Positions 1 to 5,965 of a DNA stretch of 14,582 nucleotides are shown piece after piece. Origin of the DNA: Deltaproteobacteria bacterium (GTDB lineage Bacteria; Desulfobacterota; DSM-4660; Desulfatiglandales; Desulfatiglandaceae). Each line of letters begins with the position of its first letter. The first letter of the stretch is position 1. A program made the translations under genes and the position numbers. The notes beneath the pieces are model-generated. The model worked only from the letters and a program-made list of their open reading frames with translations, was not told the origin of the DNA and did not search any database. The DNA is taken from contig JAFCZI010000032.1 of NCBI GenBank assembly GCA_019314425.1, forward strand, positions 1-14,582, read 5' to 3'.

Positions 1-86
1 CCTTCAGGCCTGAGGTACATGCAGCCTCCCCGTCGATTTAAAATGTCCCGCACTTTCTCAAATTGAACTTTTTTTCGTTTCTCCAT
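1..86 (-). CDS. Possible 5' end of an unrecognised gene, cut by window edge
   Basis: On the minus strand an ATG at 86 opens a frame that stays open to the window edge, 28 codons. It begins MEKRKKVQFEKVRDILNRRG and continues with C-M-Y-L-R-P-E-G. The lysine/arginine-rich start and lack of stops look coding-like, but the piece is short, no good ribosome binding site sits at the usual distance (a GGAGGG lies about 20 nt upstream) and I recognise no family. Only about 75 bp separate it from the MITE-like element at 162. It could be chance. Confidence 0.2.
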   Translation of the reverse strand, partial: MEKRKKVQFEKVRDILNRRGGCMYLRPE

Positions 87-161
87 CTGAGTGGGCGAAG
101 TTAGGACCAAGCCCTCCGATTGGTTTCAGTTTGACGCGACCAATCCCTGGAATGATATCTA

Positions 162-282
162 GTGCCTGAACGAAAAAGCCGTTCAGGCACGGTTTTAAGT
201 TGAAAAGACCATACAATTTCACAGAGTTGTAAACATCAATTCAAAAATGGAAAACTTTATTTCCGTATTTTCGTTCAGGCAC
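162..282 (+). mobile_element. MITE-like element, copy 1 (121 bp)
   Basis: The element starts GTGCCTGAACGAAAA and ends with the exact reverse complement (268-282), giving 15-bp terminal inverted repeats. The left end also carries a perfect hairpin at 162-190: an 11-bp stem GTGCCTGAACG, a 7-nt loop, then the complementary arm. The 6-bp direct repeat TATCTA flanks it (156-161 and 283-288), as expected of a target-site duplication; a TA-only duplication is a simpler alternative reading. There is no coding capacity, so it would need a transposase supplied in trans. A second copy lies inverted at 3017-3144 and matches at about 94% over the aligned part, apart from a 7-bp tandem duplication. The parent transposon family cannot be named from this window. 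Confidence 0.8.
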
Positions 283-304
283 TATCTATCATTTGTGTAA
301 TATG

Positions 305-333
305 TTGTCAATTGGCAAAATTTATTCTAAAAA
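305..333 (+). promoter_or_regulatory. Possible promoter ahead of the priA remnant
   Basis: TTGTCA at 305-310 (5 of 6 to the -35 consensus) is followed after 17 nt by TAAAAA at 328-333 (4 of 6 to the -10). The surrounding 283-405 stretch is AT-rich and non-coding. It also holds a 7-bp stem AAACACC/GGTGTTT (341-347 and 364-370) without a T-tract. This could be a leftover priA promoter. Weak consensus hits are common in AT-rich DNA. Confidence 0.25.
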
Positions 334-405
334 GCTTAGAAAACACCCTTAATCAGCACCTTTGGTGTTTCGTCTCGGCAGGGGTCAGGGTGGCCTGATT
401 TTTTA

Positions 406-633
406 TTGAAAAGCGGTTTTAAGGAACCCTTTTCATACGCTGTTCCGGAAGAACTCAGAATGTTGGTTCGCGTCGGAAACCGTGTCCTGGTGCCCTTTAA
501 TCGCCGTCGGATGACCGGTTACGTGATTAAAGAGATATTTGAAACACCGGTTCACGACCTGAAGGAAGGGGATGCTTCAGGACCCACTGGATGGCGACCC
601 TCCGCAAATTCTCCATGCGATTGGAATGAATGA
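406..633 (+). pseudogene. priA: Remnant of primosomal helicase gene priA (N-terminal piece)
   Basis: The first ~50 residues contain FSYAVPEEL, then VRVGNRVLVPFNRRRMTGYV. This is the hallmark of the PriA N-terminal 3'-DNA-binding domain (F.Y.VPEEL...VG.RVLVPFG+R..GYV). Full-length PriA is about 700 residues or more; here homology ends near residue 52 and the frame stops at residue 75 with no helicase motifs. The usual first beta-strand ahead of this motif is also missing, and the only nearby start is TTG. From about 587 the next frame reads L-D-G-D-P-P-Q, which resembles a typical PriA continuation, so a frameshift may lie between. I read this as a decayed fragment. A functional priA must exist elsewhere if the organism uses it. 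Domain identity is fairly sure; the exact boundaries are not. Confidence 0.65.
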
Positions 634-820
634 CGGAAAAACCGGTCGGCAGCGCCGTTTCTTTTCTATCTGCGGGGTATAGCAAAGGGGCCCTCCCAAA
701 AATCTTTGTTGAAATTTAAAACTTAAGTGTCTAAAGCATACGCCTTGAATGTTTATCCTTTTATGGTGAAAAACGTAAAGAAAAAGTTGATAAAAAAGCG
801 AACCGTCATTACGCGACTGC

Positions 821-850
821 TTGACATATAGCTCCGCTTGGATCAATCAT
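821..850 (+). promoter_or_regulatory. Possible promoter for the mscS-type gene
   Basis: A perfect TTGACA at 821-826 is followed after 18 nt by AATCAT (845-850), 4 of 6 to the -10 consensus, placing transcription start about 30 nt before the ATG at 888. The preceding stretch 634-820 contains no gene I recognise. Confidence is limited by the weak -10. Confidence 0.3.
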
Positions 851-887
851 GGCTTGAGAAAAAATTTAACCAACCCGGAGGGAAAGA

Positions 888-2039
888 ATGGAGAGCTGGA
901 AAACATTCTGGGGAGTTGTCGTAAACGTGTGGGAACATGGACTTTACGGGATCGATATCGGGCGGATTACGGTGGCCGTTCTCATTTTTTTGGGATTTCT
1001 GATCATCCGGCGTTTGTTTTCCCGAATCCTGGTTCACCGGATCGGTTTACTCACCCGAAAGACATCTACCCCCCTGGATGACAAGGCCCTGGGGGTTATT
1101 CAAAAGCCGGTGAGTTTTATTCCCGTGGTGATGGGTGCCTACTTTGCAATGGAGCATCTCAATCTTTCGGGAAACCCGGAAATTTTCGCAGACCGGCTGG
1201 TCCGCTCCCTCATTGTATTCGTTATCTTCTGGGGTCTAGTCAGGCTGGTTCAACCCCTTTCAATGTTGTTGCGAGGCCTGGAAAAGGTTTTATCAACATC
1301 CATGGTGGAATGGTTCATCAAGGCTGTCCGCATTGCGTTCATCTTCATCGGCGGTGCCACGATACTGGAGATCTGGGGCATCAAGGTCGGACCCATTATC
1401 GCGGGGCTCGGTCTCGTGGGGGTGGCCGTGGCACTGGGGGCCCAGGATCTTTTCAAAAACCTTATTGCAGGGATTCTGGTGCTTGTGGAGAAACGGTTCC
1501 ATCCGGGGGACTGGATTCTCGTTAAAGGTGTGGTGGAGGGGACCGTCGAGACCATCGGGTTTCGATCCACCGTGGTCCGCAGATTTGACAAAGCCCCGGT
1601 CTATGTGCCCAACAGCAAACTTTCGGATGACTCACTCATCAATTATTCCGCCATGACCCACCGGCGGATTTACTGGATCATCGGGGTGGAATACCGAACC
1701 ACCGTCGAACAGCTCAGGATAATCCGGGACCGGATCGAAGCCTATGTCATCGAATCGGAGGCATTCGCCCATCCACCCGAGGTCCCCACTTTCGTGCGCA
1801 TCGACCGTTTCAGTCACTCTTCCATCGACATCATGCTCTACTGCTTTACCCGCACCACGGTATGGGGGGAATGGCTCGAAATCAAGGAACAGCTCGCCTA
1901 CAGGATTAAGCAAATCGTGGAAGAAGCCGGAACGGGTTTCGCCTTTCCCAGCCAGTCCGTGTATGTGGAATCCCTTCCGAACGAAGCCCCGGAGGTCTTT
2001 GTACCACCTGAGAAGCAAACTACTAAAACTGCACTTTGA
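888..2039 (+). CDS. MscS-family mechanosensitive ion channel
   Basis: Inner-membrane channel of the small-conductance mechanosensitive (MscS) family, which opens under membrane tension during hypo-osmotic shock and releases solutes. The 383-residue protein has hydrophobic segments near residues 26-40, 73-90, 104-124 and 143-163. The pore-lining TM3 signature follows at 166-200: VGPIIAGLGLVGVAVALGAQ, then D-L-F-K-N-L. Next come the beta domain (FHPGDWILVKGVVEGTVETIGFRST in two parts, ~205-227; VYVPNSKLSDDSLINYS, ~238-254) and an alpha/beta C-terminal domain. It is longer than E. coli MscS (286 aa), with one or two extra N-terminal helices, as in the larger members of the family. The start is set by GGAGGG at 877-882, 5 nt before the ATG. 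Its TGA overlaps the beginning of the truncated STAS frame. It is the only long intact gene between the two inverted MITE-like copies. Confidence 0.95.
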   Translation: MESWKTFWGVVVNVWEHGLYGIDIGRITVAVLIFLGFLIIRRLFSRILVHRIGLLTRKTSTPLDDKALGVIQKPVSFIPVVMGAYFAMEHLNLSGNPEIFADRLVRSLIVFVIFWGLVRLVQPLSMLLRGLEKVLSTSMVEWFIKAVRIAFIFIGGATILEIWGIKVGPIIAGLGLVGVAVALGAQDLFKNLIAGILVLVEKRFHPGDWILVKGVVEGTVETIGFRSTVVRRFDKAPVYVPNSKLSDDSLINYSAMTHRRIYWIIGVEYRTTVEQLRIIRDRIEAYVIESEAFAHPPEVPTFVRIDRFSHSSIDIMLYCFTRTTVWGEWLEIKEQLAYRIKQIVEEAGTGFAFPSQSVYVESLPNEAPEVFVPPEKQTTKTAL

Positions 2040-2275
2040 CACAAAAACCCCGATGGCCTATACTGCATCAGTTTGTGAGATTCCGCTATGAGATGCCGGG
2101 ATTTAGTGCGGGGCTCCGAAGCGTCTTGATTACCACAAAAAAGATACAGCGCAAGAACGGGGAAATTTTGATGGTGTCCCTTCACGATACGGTCAAGGAA
2201 ATATTTGAAATTTCGGGGTTCAACACCATTATTCCGATCCATGCATCTGTGGATGCAGCGCTTGAAACCGCTTGA
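2036..2275 (+). pseudogene. 5'-truncated STAS-domain (anti-sigma-factor antagonist) fragment
   Basis: The C-terminal two thirds of a SpoIIAA/RsbV-like STAS domain is visible: F-S-A-G-L-R at about 2102-2119 (the region of the phosphorylatable serine), ITTKKIQRKNGEILMVSLHD, then VKEIFEISGFNTIIPIHASV and a final D-A-A-L-E-T-A. Intact antagonists are about 100-115 residues and have roughly 50 residues before the serine. Here only unrelated-looking sequence precedes it, and the frame opens with TTG at 2036 inside the mscS stop region. An in-frame ATG at 2093 would leave only about 60 residues. The normal ISSAGLR context is altered to P-G-F-S-A-G-L-R. Because the next gene is the matching kinase type, the pair was probably an antagonist/kinase switch whose antagonist has been broken by deletion upstream. 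Family call fairly sure; loss of function inferred. Confidence 0.65.
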
Positions 2276-2359
2276 GAAAAGAAAAAATTGAATGCAGGTT
2301 TTAATACCTTATCACCTGGTTTTCTGTCACAAAAGACAAGAAGTTCATTGGCTGAAAGA

Positions 2360-2390
2360 CCTTAAACCTTAAACCTTAAACCTTAAACCT
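2360..2390. repeat. CCTTAAA heptamer tandem repeat (4 units)
   Basis: Four perfect CCTTAAA units run from 2360 to 2387, followed by a partial CCT. Next to it is a small stem-loop GCGGC-TCT-GCCGC (2391-2403) and another CCTTA (2404-2408). It lies in the 156-bp gap between the STAS fragment and the kinase gene, close upstream of the latter. The same CCTTA core with 7-nt period recurs at 5938-5965. Confidence 0.85.
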
Positions 2391-2431
2391 GCGGCTCTGC
2401 CGCCTTAGGTATTAAGGAACGGTTTCAGACC

Positions 2432-2860
2432 ATGGCGAAAATCAGGCTCCCCGCCAAAATGGAACACCTTGAAGAACTTCTTGATTTTGTTGACAACGAG
2501 GCCCATAAGGCAGGGTTTTCGGCGCGGCGTATTTCGGAAATTCGACTGGCTGCGGAAGAAGTCATGGTCAATATTTCTTGTTACGCTTACCCGGAGACGG
2601 ATGGTGATGTGTTCGTCAGTTGTTTTGTGGCGGAAGGTTTTTTTGTTCTGGAAATTCTGGACAGCGGAACCCCTTTTAACATCGTGGCGGCTCCCGGTCC
2701 GGATGTCGGCTCGTCGTGTCTGTCGGAGCGTTATGTGGGGGGCCTTGGAATCCATTTTGTAAAGGAAATGGCAACTGAAACACGGTATGTTCGGGATAAA
2801 GGGCAGAATCGGTTAACGCTGATTTTTGGAAAATATCGTCAAGCGCAGATCCTGTTATGA
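2432..2860 (+). CDS. RsbW/SpoIIAB-like anti-sigma serine kinase (HATPase_c)
   Basis: The 142-residue protein fits the small GHKL-fold ATPases that bind a sigma factor or response partner and phosphorylate a STAS antagonist on serine. The N-box is at ~36-47 (EIRLAAEEVMVN), the G1 box at ~75-79 (ILDSGTPFN) and the G2 box at ~102-108 (VGGLGIHFV). The length is typical for the family. The start ATG (ACCATGG) has AAGGAA 12 nt upstream, a longer spacing than ideal. The partner STAS gene lies directly upstream but is truncated, and no sigma factor or PP2C phosphatase is present here, so target and signal are unknown. The kinase itself looks intact. Confidence 0.9.
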   Translation: MAKIRLPAKMEHLEELLDFVDNEAHKAGFSARRISEIRLAAEEVMVNISCYAYPETDGDVFVSCFVAEGFFVLEILDSGTPFNIVAAPGPDVGSSCLSERYVGGLGIHFVKEMATETRYVRDKGQNRLTLIFGKYRQAQILL

Positions 2861-2943
2861 AAGGAATGGAAAATAACCGTCGTAGAATGGGCGTTGGATG
2901 AAAAGATAACAATCAATCACCTTGAATGATGGTGCAAATCGCT

Positions 2944-2997
2944 TTAACCCAGACTTTCTGGCATGGGGCCGACCTTCATCTGTTCTATGTGCGCCAT
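2944..2997 (-). CDS. Possible 17-codon ORF stranded behind the MITE-like insertion
   Basis: Minus-strand ATG at 2997 encodes MAHIEQMKVGPMPESLG and stops at TAA 2944-2946. An AGGGG lies 8-9 nt before the ATG. If the element at 3017-3144 and one TAATTA are removed, this start lies about 17 nt past the stop codon of the 179-residue gene, a normal operon spacing. It may be a true tiny gene, the stub of a decayed gene, or chance. No family recognised. Confidence 0.25.
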   Translation of the reverse strand: MAHIEQMKVGPMPESLG

Positions 2998-3016
2998 TGT
3001 CGTTTCCCCTTAATTA

Positions 3017-3144
3017 GTGCCCGAACGAAAATACGGAAATAAAGTTTTCCATCTTTGAATTGATGCTTACAACTCTGTGAAAGGGTATGATCTTTTCGAC
3101 TTAAAACTTAAAACCGTGCCTGAACGGCTTTTTCGTTCAGGCAC
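3017..3144 (-). mobile_element. MITE-like element, copy 2 (128 bp), inverted relative to copy 1
   Basis: This is the reverse complement of the element at 162-282, with about 7 substitutions and one extra 7-bp TTTAAGT duplication. Terminal repeats are GTGCCTGAACGAAAA at the right end (read on minus) and GTGCCCGAACGAAAA at the left. The perfect 11-bp hairpin is at 3116-3144. Exact 6-bp direct repeats TAATTA flank it (3011-3016 and 3145-3150), and they differ from the TATCTA at copy 1, so the two copies inserted independently. The right-hand repeat contains the TAA stop codon of the neighbouring gene, so the insertion was at the very end of that gene and left it intact. Confidence 0.85.
3104..3144 (-). 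terminator. Candidate terminator supplied by MITE-like copy 2
   Basis: Reading the minus strand just past the 3148 stop, the RNA would form an 11-bp stem (GUGCCUGAACG, loop AAAAAGC, CGUUCAGGCAC) followed by GGUUUUAAGUUUU. A strong hairpin with a T-rich tail fits an intrinsic terminator, although two G and an AAG interrupt the tail. I saw no other terminator candidate at this end of the minus-strand cluster. Confidence 0.4.
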
Positions 3145-3147
3145 TAA

Positions 3148-3687
3148 TTAAACAGGCTCGGTGAAATGCTGAAGTTCTTTGATGAGCCTCGGAATCAGTT
3201 TGCGAACAGCCCCTTCTTTTTCATACGTGCTGACTGAGAAAAATTCTTTTGAACCCGCAAAGCCCGGGTTCATCGCGGGAATTTGCGCCTGGAGATTGGG
3301 CGACAGGGTTTCGAATCGGGTGATCATTTCCACCAGGGGAATCTCTTCTCCGGGATAATGCGCCAACCAACCCAGCCGTTTCATGCAGTCATAGCGAATA
3401 CGGTCCAGCAAAAAAAGATACCGGTCAATCACCCGCATTTTGTTTTGGGGTGACAGTTCATTGAATTCAAATCCCGATCCCAGGTGATTGAGGCCCATAA
3501 TCAGATCGTAAAGATAAAAGGTGCTTTTGTCTTGACCCTGCGCCAGAAATGAAAGGGTTTCAAGGGAAATATGACCCAGGCAGGTCTCCGGGGTAAAGTC
3601 TTCCTTAAACCGGCTTTTCCAATTTCGAAAAGCCTTTTTTGCCAATAGTTGGGTTTTTCCTTCTTTCAGACTGATCACTTGCGTCAT
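3148..3687 (-). CDS. Unrecognised protein, 179 aa, downstream of prmC
   Basis: I do not recognise the family. The protein is soluble-looking and mostly helical, with no signal peptide or membrane segment. It has a basic N-terminal part (LAKKAFRNWKSRFKEDFTPE), a central aromatic and leucine-rich stretch (FYLYDLIMGLNHLGSG; VIDRYLFLLDRIRYDCMKRL) and a C-terminal part with KEGAVRKLIPRLIKEL. Its ATG is 3 nt beyond the prmC stop, so the two are almost certainly cotranscribed and probably translationally coupled. The TAA stop lies inside the target duplication of the adjacent MITE-like element. A role linked to translation is suggested only by the position. Confidence 0.8.
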   Translation of the reverse strand: MTQVISLKEGKTQLLAKKAFRNWKSRFKEDFTPETCLGHISLETLSFLAQGQDKSTFYLYDLIMGLNHLGSGFEFNELSPQNKMRVIDRYLFLLDRIRYDCMKRLGWLAHYPGEEIPLVEMITRFETLSPNLQAQIPAMNPGFAGSKEFFSVSTYEKEGAVRKLIPRLIKELQHFTEPV

Positions 3688-3690
3688 GGT

Positions 3691-4668
3691 TTACCGGCCT
3701 TTAAAGCAAGGTTTTCGTTTTTCCATGAACGCCCATTTTCCTTCCTGTAAATCAAGGAAGCCCTCATAATTCGACATTCCTTGTCCAACATTCGACTTCA
3801 TCTGGGCCATGACCACCCTTTCGCGATGACTGTAATCCTCGATTTTTGTTTCGTTTTGGTAAAGGCCCGTCTGGGCCAGGACAAAAAGAGCTTCTTCCAC
3901 TTGAGATGGAGACATCTCCAACAAAAGCCATCCGCCAGGGTACAAAAATTTCGGCGCCCGACCCATGATTTCCTTCAAGAAATCCATGCCGTCTTTTCCA
4001 CCATCCAGCGCTGACCTCGGTTCATAACGTTCAACCTCCGGGAGAAGCCCCTGGATTTCGTGGGTACATACATAGGGCGGATTGGACGCAATCAGATGAA
4101 ATACCGGTTTTTCAACCATTAAGGGCTCGAAAAGGTTCCCCCGAAGAAATGTTATTCTGTCTGATACACCATGCTCCTGAGCGTTTAAACGGGCCAAACC
4201 AAGGGCTTCCCCGCTGATGTCTGTTGCAAGGATAAGGGCTTCAGGAACCTCTTTTGCCAATGTGACAGAGATGACACCGCTGCCGGTTCCCAGATCCAGT
4301 ACGCGCAAGGGGGTTTCAGAGAACGTCCCTGCCAGCGTTATGGCCTGCTCTACAAGAATTTCGGTTTCGGGTCTGGGAATCAGGACATGGGGATTAACCC
4401 TGAATGCAAGGGACCAGAACTCCTGGACGCCGGTAATGTATTGCAGGGGTTCATGTTTAAGCCGCCGCCTGATGAGATTACGATAACCGGAGACCTCCTC
4501 TTCGGTAAGCGGTTGATCAAAATTGAGATATAGCGATATCCGTTTAACGTGAAGCTGGTAAGCCAGGAGCACCTCAGCGTTGAGGCGGGCGCTTTCGATC
4601 CTTTTCTCTACCAGATAAGCGGTTGCTGTCTCAAGCAGTGCTTTGATACACCACGTCCGGAGGGTCAT
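3691..4668 (-). CDS. prmC: Peptide chain release factor N5-glutamine methyltransferase
   Basis: PrmC methylates the glutamine of the GGQ motif in release factors, using S-adenosylmethionine, and speeds peptide release. An N-terminal helical domain (~1-80) precedes the Rossmann methyltransferase domain. PRPETE is at 98-103, the SAM-binding VLDLGTGSG at 123-131 and the catalytic NPPY at 196-199. At 325 residues it is longer than typical PrmC (about 280). The extra ~38 residues at the end (from MKSNVGQGMSNYEGF onward) are not part of the usual fold, and I do not recognise them. The ATG at 4668 has only a weak upstream binding site, and a 142-bp palindrome starts 15 bp further upstream, between it and its substrate gene prfA. 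Confidence 0.95.
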   Translation of the reverse strand: MTLRTWCIKALLETATAYLVEKRIESARLNAEVLLAYQLHVKRISLYLNFDQPLTEEEVSGYRNLIRRRLKHEPLQYITGVQEFWSLAFRVNPHVLIPRPETEILVEQAITLAGTFSETPLRVLDLGTGSGVISVTLAKEVPEALILATDISGEALGLARLNAQEHGVSDRITFLRGNLFEPLMVEKPVFHLIASNPPYVCTHEIQGLLPEVERYEPRSALDGGKDGMDFLKEIMGRAPKFLYPGGWLLLEMSPSQVEEALFVLAQTGLYQNETKIEDYSHRERVVMAQMKSNVGQGMSNYEGFLDLQEGKWAFMEKRKPCFKGR

Positions 4669-4683
4669 GACAGCGCTTGCACC

Positions 4684-4825
4684 GAGGTCTTTGAAAAATG
4701 TTCAATTTCGTTCAAAATCAAGGCGCACGAGGATTTTAACCGGAGGAATATATTTAATATTTCGAGGATTAAAATCCGAATGCAGCGCGGAGATTGGGCG
4801 AAAGGGGATGTTTTGCAAAGGTCTC
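4684..4825. repeat. Large imperfect palindrome (142 bp) between prfA and prmC
   Basis: The left arm beginning GAGGTCTTTGAAAAATG at 4684 pairs with the reverse complement of the right arm, GAGACCTTTGCAAAACAT, ending at 4825. The inner arms GATTTTAACCGGAGGAATA and (reversed) GATTTTAATCCTCGAAATA match well around a centre near 4754. It fills nearly the whole 166-bp gap between prfA and prmC and starts about 10 bp after the prfA stop. It has no coding content. Such arms suggest a non-autonomous mobile or dispersed repeat. As RNA it could fold into a long hairpin affecting prmC expression, stability or termination. Confidence 0.7.
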
Positions 4826-4834
4826 GCATGGGGA

Positions 4835-5911
4835 TCAATTGCCGCCGGGATTCTTGAGGGCTTCCGTCTGAAAATGGGTAATCAGCGGCTCAATGATGAG
4901 GTTCAGATCTCCCTGAAGAAAGTCCTCAAGTTTGTAAAGTGTCAGCCCGATGCGATGATCGGTGACCCGCCCCTGGGGAAAGTTATAGGTCCTGATCCGT
5001 TCACTCCGGTCGCCTGTGCCAACAAGAGTTTTACGTTCTTCGGAAATTCGTGAATTCTGCTGGGCTGTCTCAAAATCCAGCATGCGGCTTCTGAGAACTT
5101 TCATGGCTTTTGCTTTGTTCTTGTGCTGAGATTTCTCATCCTGGCATGTGACCACCAGACCGGTGGGAAAGTGGGTAATTCGAACGGCTGAATCGGTTGT
5201 GTTCACGTGCTGCCCCCCGCATCCGGATGAACGATACACATCGATCCGAAGGTCCTCGGGCTTGATTTCCACGTCCACTGCCTCAGCCTCCGGGAGCACC
5301 GCCACGGTGACTGCTGATGTGTGTATCCGTCCCTGAGCCTCGGTCTCGGGCACGCGCTGAACCCGGTGGACCCCGCTTTCATATTTGAGGCGGCTGAACA
5401 CCCGGTGACCCTCCACCAGTAAAATGACCTCTTTAAGGCCGCCGATGCCGGTCATGTTCTGGGACAGAACTTCAGTCTTCCAACGCCTCAACTCCGCATA
5501 GCGGTTGTACATTCTGAACAGATCCGCCGCGAACAGGGCTGCCTCATCTCCACCGGTGCCAGCCCTGATCTCAAGCAGAATATTCTTTTCGTCGTTTGGA
5601 TCTTTGGGAAGCAGCAGTACTTTGAATTTGTCTGCCACCTTTGCCAGGCGAGATCCCAGCACGTCGTTCTCTTCTCTAGCCAGTTTCTTTATCTCAGGAT
5701 CCGGATCTTCCAGAAGGGATCGGGTTTCAGCAATTTCATCCTGAAGGGCCTGATGCTCACGCAGAACCGCAATGATCGGCGCCAGGACACTGTGCTCTTT
5801 TGCGTACTCCCGGTAACGCTTCTGGTCTTGAATGATCTCCGGTTTCCCCAGAAAAGTTTCCAGTTCATGGTAGCGGTCTTCGGTTTCCTTTATTTTTTCA
5901 AACATTTCCAT
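4835..5911 (-). CDS. prfA: Peptide chain release factor 1 (RF1)
   Basis: RF1 recognises UAA and UAG in the ribosomal A site and triggers peptide release. The 358-residue length is normal. The stop-codon-recognition tripeptide P-x-T appears as PET at 188-190 ([19 protein letters not shown]). The catalytic GGQ is at 232-234 in [17 protein letters not shown]; the residue before GGQ is Cys where Ala is usual. The start is uncertain between ATG 5911 and ATG 5905: RF1 proteins commonly begin MFEK, which favours the second, and neither has a strong binding site. It lies between rpmE and prmC, so the GGQ substrate and its methyltransferase are neighbours, separated by the palindrome. Confidence 0.96.
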   Translation of the reverse strand: MEMFEKIKETEDRYHELETFLGKPEIIQDQKRYREYAKEHSVLAPIIAVLREHQALQDEIAETRSLLEDPDPEIKKLAREENDVLGSRLAKVADKFKVLLLPKDPNDEKNILLEIRAGTGGDEAALFAADLFRMYNRYAELRRWKTEVLSQNMTGIGGLKEVILLVEGHRVFSRLKYESGVHRVQRVPETEAQGRIHTSAVTVAVLPEAEAVDVEIKPEDLRIDVYRSSGCGGQHVNTTDSAVRITHFPTGLVVTCQDEKSQHKNKAKAMKVLRSRMLDFETAQQNSRISEERKTLVGTGDRSERIRTYNFPQGRVTDHRIGLTLYKLEDFLQGDLNLIIEPLITHFQTEALKNPGGN

Positions 5912-5937
5912 GAAATCAGTATCTCTTTTCCCCCGAC

Positions 5938-5965
5938 ACCTTAACCCTTACACCTTATGCCTTAT
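5938..5965. repeat. Degenerate heptamer tract with CCTTA core (4 units)
   Basis: Four consecutive 7-mers, ACCTTAA, CCCTTAC, ACCTTAT and GCCTTAT, run across the rpmE-prfA gap and into the last codons of rpmE. They share the CCTTA/CTTA core and 7-nt period with the perfect CCTTAAA array at 2360. The rpmE stop (5955-5957) lies inside the tract. Confidence 0.6.

Noticed and set aside
341..370. Riboswitch or operator ahead of the priA remnant
   Set aside because: Only a 7-bp stem with a 16-nt loop is visible, with no conserved core, and the downstream gene is a fragment.
577..846. Minus-strand 89-codon frame across the priA remnant end
   Set aside because: No recognisable family, overlaps the PriA-like coding segment, and lacks a convincing binding site.
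2360..2408. CRISPR-like array
   Set aside because: The repeat is 7 bp and head-to-tail with no spacers, and no cas genes are present.
888..2860. New stress or defence system built from MscS, STAS and RsbW-like proteins
   Set aside because: The STAS gene is truncated, the region is strewn with remnants and repeats, and no effector or conserved operon layout is visible.
162..3144. Composite transposon carrying mscS and the anti-sigma kinase between inverted ends
   Set aside because: Each end copy has its own different 6-bp duplication on both sides (TATCTA and TAATTA); a composite unit would show one shared duplication only at the outer ends.
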